Source of the DNA: Chrysochromulina tobinii | Taxonomy: Eukaryota; Haptophyta; Prymnesiales; Chrysochromulinaceae | Reading direction: 5' to 3' | DNA: 36,650 bases | NCBI GenBank assembly: GCA_001275005.1 | Contig: JWZX01001800.1 | Coordinates: 1-36,650, forward strand | Shown: piece by piece, positions 17,301 through 25,549 of the stretch | Layout: the number at the start of each line of letters is the position of its first letter | Position numbering within the stretch: the first letter of the stretch is position 1 | Notes under the pieces: generated by a model | The model's input: only the letters and a program-made list of their open reading frames with translations | Database searches by the model: none | What the model was told of the DNA's origin: nothing | Position numbers and translations under genes: made by a program

Positions 17301-18665
17301 GGCGACGACCAGCACAAGGGCTATCAGGGGGTATCGCCCCACTTGTCTCGCGCAATTGTCTGCCGCGCCAAGGATCGCATGAAACCCGACTTCGACGCAA
17401 GGAAAGCCGGTGGGAACCGCGACATCCTTCTCAACCTGTGGCTCAAGCTCGAGGATTCGGATTGGATCCTCGCTGAGCTGCAGCTGCACGTCAAGCCACT
17501 CTTTGATCTCAAGCACCGTCTTCACGTGCTGTACAAGGGAGCGCGCATCCTCGGTGCGCTCGAACCGGAGACGGTTGAGCATCAGGGCCAGCTCACCGCG
17601 CAAGCACTTGATCGCGCGGGTAGGGGCATTGTGCTCCACCTCAAGTGCTCCAACTCAACGCTCGATGAGCATCAGGAGAAGCTACAAGAGTTGCTGCAGA
17701 AGGACGAGTGCCCGCTTCTTGAGCTTTCGCTGAAAAGCTTTTCGGCTGTGTGGCAAAACGCGTGGAAGGGGGAAAAGAAGCCCTATTGGCCTCCTATCAC
17801 TAAGGATTCGTTGCGGCAGTCTCGAAAGATGAACGACTTCAATTGCTCGCTGCACGACCTGCTCATCAAAAGCGACGACCAGCAGCTCCATTGCCGCCGG
17901 CTGCGTACGCTCGACCTCAAGGGCCGTGGACTGCACGGCACGCTCCCGGAGAAGCTCGCGACCTGTATAGAAATGGAGACCCTGCATCTGGGCTATAATA
18001 GCCTCAAAGGTCCGATCCCGAGGGCCTTCAAGTTCATGACGAAGCTCAAAAACTTGAGCCTCAACTACTGCGAGCTCACTGGCGAGCTACCTGCAGAGCT
18101 CGGCGAGCTCAAAAACCTCGAGCGCCTCTGTCTGGACAACAACAAGCTGACGGGCTGCATCCCATCGAGGTTCGGTGGCCTGTCGGGCGTGGAGAAGGAG
18201 AAGATGAATGAGCTCGCGAAACAGAAAAAAGAGGCAGAGAAAAGCGGCTCCAAGATGGGCAAAGACGATGAGGCACGGCTGAAGGAGCTCACTCGGTTGC
18301 ACAAGGAAGCAGGCCTGACGAAGCTAAAGGGATTGTTCCTGAACGACAATCAGCTGAGCGGTGCGATTCCGGACACGCTCGCGAACTGCCGGGCGCTCGA
18401 AAGAGTGGATTTGACCAACAACCGATTGACCGGCACGGTGCCTCCGGTGTGGCTTGTTGAGAAGCAGTGGCCGAAGCTCGAGTTTTTCTGGCTCTACAAT
18501 AATGAGCACATGACTCAGGACAGTGGCCGCCTCGAGCAGCTGGAGCAGATCGCTAGGGATGGCGACGCATACTGGAAGCGTGTCGTGGATGAGTCAAAGT
18601 GGCGAACCGTTCGCCTGGAGGCCAGTCGTTCGCCCTCCCGTAGCCCCGGCGACGGACCCGCATGA
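14319..18665 (+). CDS. P-loop kinase / RelA-SpoT-like / LRR fusion protein
   Basis: Intronless, 1448 aa from ATG 14319, chosen because it follows the upstream stop by about 100 bases; the open frame itself extends back to 14070, overlapping the F-box gene. Domains: an Ala-rich helical N-terminus with QQQQQ and ARLADREARLADLEARL coiled coil (about 270-385). A P-loop NTPase of zeta-toxin/AAA_33 kinase type starts at Walker A YGPPGCGKS (about 439-447), followed by HLDPDECR and VYDTMGKEP. A second coiled coil spans about 740-910. A RelA/SpoT-like nucleotidyltransferase region lies at about 945-1085: LCDLVRCTLVF, CRAKDRMKP, RDILLNLWLKL, AELQLHV. Plant-type LRRs of LxGxIP class run from about 1195 to 1390, broken by a Lys-rich insertion. 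Likely a cytosolic sensor or signalling protein. Activity of either enzyme domain is not proven. Confidence 0.8.
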   Translation: MRPRTAFVEYGGGALTGASRTGTTPRLHSSPALQMVTGGSTNQTALYQPTYEYRVLPGPLTTPPGAMSMESKGMQMELVATSELEGAKKRLVDAAVGAAVKAAKAKAAKDHLHGEEAAAAEAEAAAKAKSAEPSMVDLINAIRTERKESGMAPEQVPALDQVVALLPHTTGAKWRLELQCTGWQSAVGVMTEAPTATFKLARAGQLALDRRLSARSAVVGTDGKCSHWSEWQHVEPPPIHIRQRHVEPPPTHIRQVGGDRSTTIIGRAAADETAAKVAAEAAAVEAVAAVEVRMRQEAQAQLEALQQQQQHALETALAQQRAELSASFEARLADREARLADLEARLAAESVARHSEPLHAREAAESAARHSEHLHARNAAGPVHPARYSIVDLSEAATPQGGAIDIVEDLEDAEKYYTDVTKGRVPPQKPERPRLIIMYGPPGCGKSYALKALYKLKNWSKEEFVHLDPDECRMYCREYRLCISGAHAAKLQSVQEEYGDRLKPTKWISPDGKFEEDGFTVDGHYLALSSATMRSQFLVRKKMLWPHKEEKMTDAFVDRAFVAGYHVVYDTMGKEPDKFLRELMSRARRNHNYQVFVCGCFAPWEMVYSRGRMRALETGRDVNAGFALEQFENIFRRANGQLRPGEVDRSHHDRFEKELREGDELFLFDHSVQDEDLKVALHSVKGSDDSSRDGEFQLEVQEQQQEVEPDPLDADTLLKHFDSSNPGKSDAPVQLCVEECSAMLNAQTRMRTTIDELAHQLKEMKKMGTELMRKQDLSHHKKDITKLEKKISEKTKDLEELEKRYPERRDNTISQYTPLLSQSVFRFDAAYEKLRKKEKQRIEKGAPAIKEDALEHMKVRCEEVNKLKVDMVQPLAKNDFTDADDALNTLLALIHKAKKAVPVLKEVMDAVQSHVEKTCQECQDEKQECQVEKGKVTLEGPSIKGVPRCCAKVAEEYAGNYRKLCDLVRCTLVFPSLHAMAVALSFLTDGGPWTGDDQHKGYQGVSPHLSRAIVCRAKDRMKPDFDARKAGGNRDILLNLWLKLEDSDWILAELQLHVKPLFDLKHRLHVLYKGARILGALEPETVEHQGQLTAQALDRAGRGIVLHLKCSNSTLDEHQEKLQELLQKDECPLLELSLKSFSAVWQNAWKGEKKPYWPPITKDSLRQSRKMNDFNCSLHDLLIKSDDQQLHCRRLRTLDLKGRGLHGTLPEKLATCIEMETLHLGYNSLKGPIPRAFKFMTKLKNLSLNYCELTGELPAELGELKNLERLCLDNNKLTGCIPSRFGGLSGVEKEKMNELAKQKKEAEKSGSKMGKDDEARLKELTRLHKEAGLTKLKGLFLNDNQLSGAIPDTLANCRALERVDLTNNRLTGTVPPVWLVEKQWPKLEFFWLYNNEHMTQDSGRLEQLEQIARDGDAYWKRVVDESKWRTVRLEASRSPSRSPGDGPA
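15015..15085 (+). repeat. In-frame 36-bp duplication carrying CCATATTAGGCA
   Basis: CACGTCGAGCCGCCGCCCA at 15015 and 15051, each followed by CCATATTAGGCA. The duplication adds 12 codons without breaking the frame. The same decamer (reverse complement TGCCTAATATGG) recurs in other genes of the window. Confidence 0.75.
15356..15451 (+). repeat. Antisense family B copies inside coding exon
   Basis: Two 48-bp units, each GGCCGCCGAGAGCG followed by GGCGCGCCATAGTGAGC and TTGCATGCGCGC, the reverse complement of family B's core. The units are in frame (16 codons each) and translate as ARHSEPLHAREAAES. The host DNA duplication GGCCGCCGAGAGCG flanks the insert. Confidence 0.75.
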
Positions 18666-19264
18666 ACGCGGCGATTTCGTCAATTCCGATACCACGCGAA
18701 CGCTTGAAACCGTCTGCCCGTCATGCGGGCGGGGATGTGATCATTATGCCGGGGATGTCTCTACAGTTGCTTCACAGTGCCCACGACTGCTCCGCTCGTC
18801 CACTCATACTTATAAACCGTTTTAAACCCGTTACCACGTAGCAACATGTGTCGAATACGGGCGCCTATGTATTGAAAATGCAAACATTAATAATAATATA
18901 ATGCTGTTTCGCAAGCGTGACGGCGGTCGCCGGTCGGCCGTGCGTGCTGTGCGTGAGTGTGCTGTGTGGTGTGTGCGGTGCGGACTGGTTGAGACGTCTT
19001 GAACCATTACACCAGGCGTCCGTCCCGGGTCGTCAATTATTATATTGTTTGGAATTTATACTTATCCAACTAGATCCTACCGTGAATGTTATTACTGTGA
19101 GTGTGTCCTCCATTACATTTCATTACAGTCCTCCAGAGACAGTCCACAGGTATCAGGTTCCCCTGCTCCTTACCTCCTTTGCGTACACGTTCGACCTTGG
19201 AGCTCAGGGTCATGGCATATTGGGCATAATGATTGCGCTTTTTGGGGTGGATCTGGCGGACCAT
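18666..19264. other. Intergenic gap between convergent genes
   Basis: 599 bases with an AT-rich patch at about 18885-18901 (TTAATAATAATATAAT) that could hold a polyadenylation signal for the upstream gene. No gene, introner or strong hairpin seen. Confidence 0.45.
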
Positions 19265-21418
19265 TCAAGCGAGCCCTCGCTCGTATGACCAGATGTCACC
19301 TTTGGGAGGGTTGCCGCGCTGCAGCACCTTCCGAATGCGCGCCTGATGAGGGAGGCAATCAGCATGCACTCAGAGACGCAATCAGAGACGCAATCAGCAC
19401 CTTCCGAATGCGCGCCTCGTCCTCATCACTGATCGGATTCGCGCCATTCACGATCAGCTTCGCAAGTTTCTTGTGCTCCTCCTGCCAAATTAGGACGACA
19501 CTTGCCCAATCAGGGAGGTGCTCACAGGCAATCAGGCACTCACAGTCAACCAGGCACTCAGTGGAGCTCGTTGAGGCGCACCAGATGAGTCGTATCTCGT
19601 ACTCCGAGCACCACCCAGCCGCCCTGAGGCCCCAACTGCCGCAGCACCTGTGGGGAGAGGTGAGGGCGCCGTGGTGAGCACTTGCATGCACACCAGGGGC
19701 CCCAGCTGGCGCAGCACCCAGCACACGGCGATGTTGGCTATGGTCGTGCCGTGCCGATCCGCCACGAGCTTGAGTTCTCCGAGAAGCTCTTGGAAGAGTG
19801 CCCAGCTGCCCCACCTGATGAGGGAGGCAATCAGCATGCCATCAGAGACGCAATCAGGGAGAAGCTCTTGGAAGAGTGCCCAGCTGCCCCACCTGATGAG
19901 GGAGGCAATCAGCATGCAATCAGATACGCAATCAGGGAGAAGCTCTTGGAAGAGTGCCCAGCTGCCCCATCGGTCGAGGTTCGCCTTGTAAACATGCGCA
20001 TCATGATGCAATCAGTATGCCATCAGTATGCAATCAGTCAGCCATCAGTCAGCCATCAGTATGCCCCACCGGTCGAGGTTCGCCTTGTACATGCGCATCG
20101 AGACGGTCGACAGCTGCCGGGGCGGCGCCGCAAGCCCAAGGAAGCGGTCCGAGAGCCAGCCTCCCGCGACAGTGCCGAAGCAGGCGAGCTTCAGACGATG
20201 CTCCCTTGCAAATGCGAGCATGCCATCAGAGGTCATCAGTGGTCATCAGGGGTCATCAGTGGTCATCAGTGGTCCTCACCTTGCAAATGCGAGCATGCCA
20301 TCAGAGGTCATCAGTGGTCATCAGTGGTCATCAGTGGTCATCAGGGGTCATCACCTTGCAAATGCGAGCATGTCATCAGAGGTCATCAGTGGTCATCAGT
20401 GGTCATCAGTGGTCATCAGGGGTCATCAGTGGTCATCACCTTGCAAATGCGAGCATGGCATTCTCCGGCCGCAGGTCGATGAGCGAGTACTGGACCTGGA
20501 CGAGTGGCAATCAGTGGCACTCAGTGGCACTCCGTGGCAATCAGTGGCAGTCAGTGGCACTCCGTGGCAATCAGTGGCACTCAGTGGCACTCCGTGGCAA
20601 TCAGTGGCAGTCAGTGGCACTCCGTGGCACTCAGTGGCACTCAGTGGCACTCCGTGGCAATCAGTGGCAGTCAGTGGCACTCCGTGGCACTCAGTGGCAC
20701 TCAGTGGCACTCCGTGGGACTCAGTGGCAATCCGTGGCACTCCGTGGCACTCAAAGGCTCTCAAAGGCACTCCATGGCGAGCAGTGGCGAGTCCTGGACC
20801 TGGTTCGCCGTGAGCGGCAGGCCCTCGTCCACCACGAGCTCGCGCAGGTGCGCCGTGTCGAAGTTGCATGCGGCCGCCTCGCCGAGGAGCCCTTCGCTCT
20901 TGAGCGTGAGTAGGTGGCGAGCGGCCTGCCGGTAGGCGCGATCGGACCAGTCCCACCCTGCCGAGATGATGTGAAGCGAGGGGAGTGCAGCGCGTGAGGC
21001 GTGGCGTGAGGGCCGCACCAGCCAGGTCGGTGTGGGGTTCGTCCGGCCGCCGCCGCGCCGTCGCCCTACAATGAAACTGCACGAGGCTCGGCACGACTCC
21101 GAGAGCGGTGCGAGATTGGGCGTTGACGGCTCGCGCGTTGGCCTCCGAAGCATCGGATGTCACGTACTTGGTGTAGATGTGCTTCGCTCCTGCGCGACCC
21201 AGCAGCGACTCCGACTTGCCATAGATGTCCGCCGTGTCAAAGTGCTCAAAGCCCGCAGCCATGTACGCCCTGACGGTCTCGACCGCCATGCTTTCATCGC
21301 GGTGGCGCTCGAGGAGCTGCCAAGCGCCGATCACGATGCGTGGGCTGCCGCCGTCCGCGCACGACTCTGTCGTGCTCGCGAGGAGGGCGACCAGGAGGGG
21401 CAGAAAGACCGCGATCAT
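19265..21418 (-). CDS. Aldo/keto reductase with signal peptide
   Basis: Eight exons in transcript order: 21418-21070, 20957-20800, 20495-20440, 20204-20070, 19814-19718, 19647-19582, 19481-19401, 19327-19265. They total 1005 nt (334 aa) with all phases consistent. Residues 1-21 (MIAVFLPLLVALLASTTESCA) form a signal peptide or anchor. The AKR barrel follows: IVIGAWQL, then GFEHFDTADIYGKSE (catalytic Asp and Tyr), HIYTKYV (catalytic Lys), SLVQFHWWDWSD (catalytic His, rebuilt across intron 1), NFDTAHLREL, NQVQYSLIDLRP, FGTVAGGWLSDR, and the C-terminal NIAVCWVLRQLGP and VVLGVRDTTHL. It should reduce carbonyls with NADPH. All four catalytic residues are present, so the enzyme is probably active. 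Substrate unknown. Confidence 0.85.
19328..19400 (-). repeat. Family A intron
   Basis: Phase 0. Donor GTGCTGATTGCG is carried by the repeat. After the CCTCATCAG module comes an exon copy, GCGCGCATTCGGAAG, whose AAG is the acceptor. The join gives ARIRK|VLQRG. Confidence 0.7.
19482..19581 (-). repeat. Degenerate family A intron
   Basis: Phase 0. The body has weak GAGTGCCTG/TGATTGCCTG units. It ends CCTAATTTGGCAG, so the dispersed CCTAATTTGG motif provides the acceptor. Join THL|EEHKKLAK. Confidence 0.65.
19648..19717 (-). repeat. Family B introner-like intron
   Basis: Phase 0. A full family B block (TGCATGCAAGTGCTCACC to CTCCCCACAG) with exon copies on both sides (GTGCTGCGCCAGCTGGGGCC and GTGCTGCGGCAGTTGGGGCC). 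Two GT donors are possible: the exon-derived one, which gives the family-like length, or the element's own GTGTGCATG, which would repeat VLRQLGP. Confidence 0.8.
19815..20069 (-). repeat. Compound family A intron, three units
   Basis: Phase 2, 255 bp. Contains one TGATGGC-type stretch and two TGATTGCCTCCCTCATCAG modules. Each module is followed by the exon copy GTGGGGCAGCTGGGCACTC. A further exon copy (AAGGCGAACCTCGACCG) is trapped inside. Confidence 0.75.
20205..20439 (-). repeat. TGATGACC-type intron, three tandem units
   Basis: Phase 2. Units of (TGATGACCAC)n, each closed by the exon copy CATGCTCGCATTTGCAAG. The repeat supplies the donor (GTGATGACC) and the exon copy supplies the acceptor. 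Join FA(AG|G) restores LAFAREHRLK. Confidence 0.8.
20496..20799 (-). repeat. Long GAGTGCCAC-type minisatellite intron
   Basis: Phase 0, 304 bp, almost entirely 10-bp GAGTGCCACT/TGATTGCCAC units with higher-order repetition. It begins with a copy of the downstream exon (GTCCAGGACTCGCC against GTCCAGTACTCGCT). The longest such array in the window. Confidence 0.8.
20958..21069 (-). other. Conventional intron
   Basis: Phase 1, GTAGGGCGA to CATCTCGGCAG. No repeat structure. It splits the codon of the first Trp in QFHWWD, so the splice is strongly supported by AKR conservation. Probably an older intron than its neighbours. Confidence 0.8.
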
Positions 21419-22934
21419 TCCGATTTTGACCCTGCTGTGAGCGTGAACACGACAGGGCGTGAAGTCAAAACGGGTCTACGCGAGGGCGCAGTCTGGTCTG
21501 TAAAACTAGCCGCTGCCAGAAGCCGCTGTCATCGATTATGTCCGTCTGTCCGCTCACGAACATTCCGATTTTGACCTGCCTGTGAGCGTGAACAGGATCA
21601 AATTAAAGTCGTCTGTCCGTCTGTCCGACTGTCCGTCTGCCCGTCCCGCTTGAAATCTCGCGCGATCTCCTAACCGCCGGTCCGCCGCATGCGATCCGAC
21701 ACTTCGGGGAACCGGCTGAGTGAATTCACACCTCAATATCGTGATCTTTACTTTCCTTGTATGCTCTGTGTCCCTGCTCCACCACCGTCTGACCCGTGGA
21801 TGACCAGCGTGTGTTAGGTATATGTGTCGGTCCCATCCCCAAGGTCAACCTAGGAGAACCTGGGAATGAGTAAATGGCTCTGTTCGGATTTTCCGCTGTC
21901 TTGCACCACGACTCGGCGGCTGAGAGTGAGACACTGAGAAGGACTGGAGTGCTGAGTTGGAGCGCGCCGCTGTGACCGCTGAGGCCTGACAGCCGCCCGA
22001 GCATGTTCGACGGCGGCTTCGTCTTTTATCTTTTTCGTAGTTGGAGTTGCCTCGGGGGCCGCCTTCAGACTGTAGAGTGTAGTCCCGGTCGTGGCATGAT
22101 CCATATATTCCATAAATTATGAATCTCAGGGTGTCATGATCGACCGCAACCATAGCGAACACACCTCCAGACCCTTCATATGCTACCTCGATGCGCTACC
22201 GCTAGCGCCATGGCTAGCTAGCGCTTCTCGCATCTCGGTTCTCCATGTTCACACCTACACGCTATGGTTAACATTCACGCTTCATGCGCTTCTCGGTTCT
22301 CCCTTTTCGTTTCGCTGTTCGCGCCTCTTCACGCGCCTCCCGCCCGTCACTCCGAGGGACCTGTAGCAAGACCCTTTCGATCGCCGACGATCGCTCTCTC
22401 CTCGCGGATGCCGTACTGTAACATGGATGCAAACTCATGGCAGTCCCTTAGCAGTCCCTCGTGGCTTTCTAGCGGCGAAGACAGGGCGCCCTCTGCCCCT
22501 GTTCTCGCGGCCGTTGAAGCAGACGCACGGTGCATCACCAAAAGGCCGCACGCGGCCCTGCACAATGCAGAACGCGACACTTGGTGCGCGCGGAGCCTCA
22601 CCGCGTGAGGTCGCGCATGCTGAGCGGCGGTGGCGCATGCAAGGCGGGAGCAAGACCCCCCCCGCAGAGGCAGCGCCGCCGCTCATGGGGGGGAGGGCAC
22701 GCTTCTTGCGGCTGGTCCGAGGGAGGCTCGCAGCTACTCCTTCAAGCAGCCGCAGCAGTTTCACGTCGAGCTGCCACACCTCCACTCCCAGCAACAGACC
22801 CTGAGCGCAGCAAGCCGGGTGGAGCAGGCGTGAGGGGCAGGAGGGCGCTCAGCGGTGGGAGCACACGAGGGGCGCGCGGGGCGGGGACCAAGCCGAGCGG
22901 TGCGGGAGGCTGCGGGTTCGAATCCTTCGGGGAG
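21419..22934. other. 1.5-kb intergenic region
   Basis: No convincing gene on either strand. It holds a direct repeat of about 37 bp beginning CATTCCGATTTTGACC (about 21416 and 21563), a (GTCTGTCC)n stretch near 21608-21645, and GC-rich sequence at 22600-22930. The right part presumably carries the 3' UTR of the next minus-strand gene, and the left part the promoter of the reductase gene. Confidence 0.45.
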
Positions 22935-25077
22935 CTACCAAGGACGCCCCCCATTGGATCCTGCGGGCACAAGGCCATGTGGAGGCACGCCGGCAGAAAG
23001 TAGCGCCTGAGCGCGACGCTCCTCTTTCGCGCGAAGTGCTGCGGCGGCCTGCGCGGCCGATAGTTCCGCGGCGGTTGCAACGGTGCACTTGAGCGCCGGC
23101 TGCGCGGCCCACGCAGAGCTGCCAGCTGTAGCAGGCCTCGGATTTATTTTAAGCTCAAGCACCTTCAACTGGTTCGGAGCTGGGTCTCCAAACAATTCGT
23201 TGACGGCCTTCAGCTGCCCTTTAGCTAGAAGACCGCATGCCTGCTCTGTCACAACTTTGCCTTGAGCTGATCGGGTATCCTCTTGACCATGAGACGTGTC
23301 GGTCGCGAGAAGCCTGGCCCCGTACCAAGCCTCTACGATGTTCGATGCTGAGGGCCCATCGTCCGAAGCCTGGACGACATCCCCTTCTTTGAAGGTCATC
23401 TTCACAGTCTTGGCCTCAGCGGCGCTTGCTTGCCAGATCGCGGAGCTCGCATCCGGGCTGGCAGCATCTGCGTCCGTGAGCATCAGAGCGCCCTTCTTCT
23501 GACCAAGGTCGGCCTCGGGCTGCCCACGCCAGTCAGCTCCGTCGAAAGCAACCCAGCAGCTTCCGTTCGTGTGCTTCCACGCGGGCCGGCCGTTTACAAT
23601 ACCATCGAGCATGTAGAGGCCCATGTACTCGGTCGCTTTGCCACGCAGCGAGCCACCCTCAATCTTGAGTCCGAGCGGAGCCCGCTCCATCACGATCGGC
23701 ATCACGCCGCGCTTGATCGCCTGCGCGTGCGTCTGCTTGGCCATGCGCGCGGCCGCCGCCTCGCCCTCAGCCCTTGTCATCGCCTCCGCTAGGGGCACCA
23801 CTTTGGCGTCCTCTCGCTCCTTGGCCGCCCGACACTCAGCCTCCGCTCGCGCGCGTGCGGCCGCCGCCTCGCCCTCAGCCCTTGCCATCGCCTCTGCTAG
23901 GGGCACCACTTTGGCGTCCTCTCGCTCCTTGGCCGCCCGACACTCAGCCTCCGCTCGCGCGCGTGCGGCCGCCGCCTCGCCCTCAGCCCTTGCCATCGCC
24001 TCTGCTAGGGGCACCACTTTGGCGTCCGCTCGCTCCTTGGCCGCCCGGCACTCAACCTCCGCTCGCGCCGTCGCCTCCCGGCACTCACGCTCGCCCTTCT
24101 GGTGCTCGGCCTTTGCACGCTCCACCGCCCCGGCGTTCGCCGCAACCAGCTGCTCCAGCTGCGCATCGATCGCTTCGAACGCGCCTTGCACCGTGGCGTC
24201 GAGCGCCTTGATCTTGGGCAGCTGGTCTTGCTTGTCGCTCTGGTTGGTCACCATCACGTCCGGCTTGGAGAGGAAGTCGAACGCCTGCTGAGGCGTCTTG
24301 GTGGCCCAAGTGTCGACGAGCGCCTTTTTGTACAGCTCAGCCTGTTCGGCGGCGCCCTGGATGCACACGATGTGGTAGCGCGCGTTTTCTGTGCTAACCG
24401 CCGACTTGAGGCCGTTGGGCGTCGCAAACTGCATGCCCAGCCACGCCTCGAACTGCGTCCAGAAGCGGGATGCGTACGAGAGGTCGTAGAGGATGAGGAC
24501 GGTCGTGCCCAGGAAGAGCATGTTGACCTGCGCGCAAGTGTACGGGGGAGAGCCATTGCGGGGTGTTAACATAACATAGGCGGCTGAGTCGCAGGGAAAG
24601 GGTGGCGAGGAAAGTGCGCTGTCCGAGGCAAAGCGCGGCACAGACCTCCGACAGCATGGTCTTGAAATCGGCCGTGTCCTCAACGCTGCGACTGAGGCCG
24701 ATGGTAGGCTGGTGCTGTGGCATGGAGCCGCCGTCGATCCACACGAGCTCGATCCGCTTGCCAGCCGACGAAACGAGAAAGGCCTTGATGGCCTTGAGCT
24801 GTTCGCCGTCGGGGTCGGGCTGAGTAGGCTCCATCCAGCGATGGGAGATGGACAGAATCTTCTCGACATGTGCCCCGCGGACCACCTCTTCATAGCTGAT
24901 GGTGACCTCGACGAACGCACTCGGGTGCTCCGCGCGCAGCTCCTGGAAAAAGGGCAGGTTCGTGCCGGAGAAGGTGCGCAGGAAGTCCGCCTTGATCATC
25001 CAGAACCTGCACGAGACTGGGCCTGATGGCGCTCGAACAGCGTCGGCTGGCGCTACGGCACTCTTAGAACGAGACAT
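22935..25077 (-). CDS. ISHRW-type (HET/TIR-like) coiled-coil protein
   Basis: Two exons, 25077-24646 and 24527-22935, 2025 nt (674 aa); intron phase 0 (LSE|VNMLF). An in-frame ATG at 25146 is an alternative start. N-terminal domain: ILSISHRWMEPTQPDPDG, QLKAIKAFL, ELVWIDGGSMPQ, then across the splice NMLFLGTTVLILYDLSYASRFW and QFEAWL. The pattern SHRW, PD, W.D, MPQ, Y..RFW..FE.W is that of HET/TIR-like domains in algal proteins. A long Ala/Glu/Arg coiled coil follows, containing near-identical 36-residue repeats (AKEREDAKVVPLAEAMARAE). A C-terminal module (YMGLYMLDGIVNGRPAWKH, GSCWVAFDGADW, GDVVQASDD) may bind ligand or protein. A signalling or defence role is inferred by analogy only. Confidence 0.7.
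23742..24060 (-). repeat. In-frame 108-bp coding repeat (36 aa)
   Basis: Near-identical units with a period of 108 bp, seen by GCCATCGCCTCTGCTAGGG at 23884 and 23992 and a third, slightly diverged copy at about 23778. They encode the coiled-coil repeat of the ISHRW protein. Copy identity is high, so expansion is recent or conversion is active. Confidence 0.8.
24528..24645 (-). other. Conventional intron
   Basis: Phase 0, GTCTGTGCC to TTGCGCGCAG. No repeat content. Joins ML.SE to VNMLFLGTT within the ISHRW domain. Confidence 0.75.
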
Positions 25078-25549
25078 GTTGAACGACACGATGCCGCCCC
25101 ACCGCAGGTAACAAACAGAACTTCGTGAGATATGCGCATCGGACATTCAGTTGGCGACATGTGATTGCATTTTGATTCTACTTGAAGGACCATGTCAATT
25201 ATCAAATTTCGTGTGCTTTTGTGGGAGTTTTTTCCGTTTTGTTGTTGTGTGCATGCTTCGAGGTGAACACGAGGTGAACTCGACGGTCGTCGCACACATG
25301 TCCGTTGTATGCATCCGATGTGACCGCATGAGTTTCAAGGCGGTGACCCGGTGTGAGATTCATCTTCAAGTCCGACGGCGCGGGGCGCGCGCGCGCATCA
25401 TCGGTACTCGGATCCGTCGCTCCGGACGTCCGCGCGCGCACACTTAGTCCGGTCTCACACTTCTTTCACACTTCGGTCTTCGCACGGCAAGCCTTCGAAC
25501 TTTTAGACCAACTTATACCCATTACCTGAACTCACATGTACCAGAAGGC
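25078..25549. other. Intergenic gap, tandem minus-strand genes
   Basis: 472 bases, AT-richer on the left and with a CGCGCGCGC stretch near 25383-25440. No gene or introner seen. Expected to hold the promoter of the ISHRW gene and the 3' UTR of the peptidase gene. Confidence 0.4.

Noticed and set aside
20205-20799. CRISPR-like regular repeats
   Set aside because: Units are 10 bp with no spacers, lie inside a eukaryotic reductase gene as introns, and no cas-like genes exist.
22880-22935. tRNA-like T-loop (GGTTCGAATCC)
   Set aside because: The T stem pairs poorly and no matching acceptor 5' strand or D/anticodon arms could be found upstream. Probably chance in GC-rich DNA.
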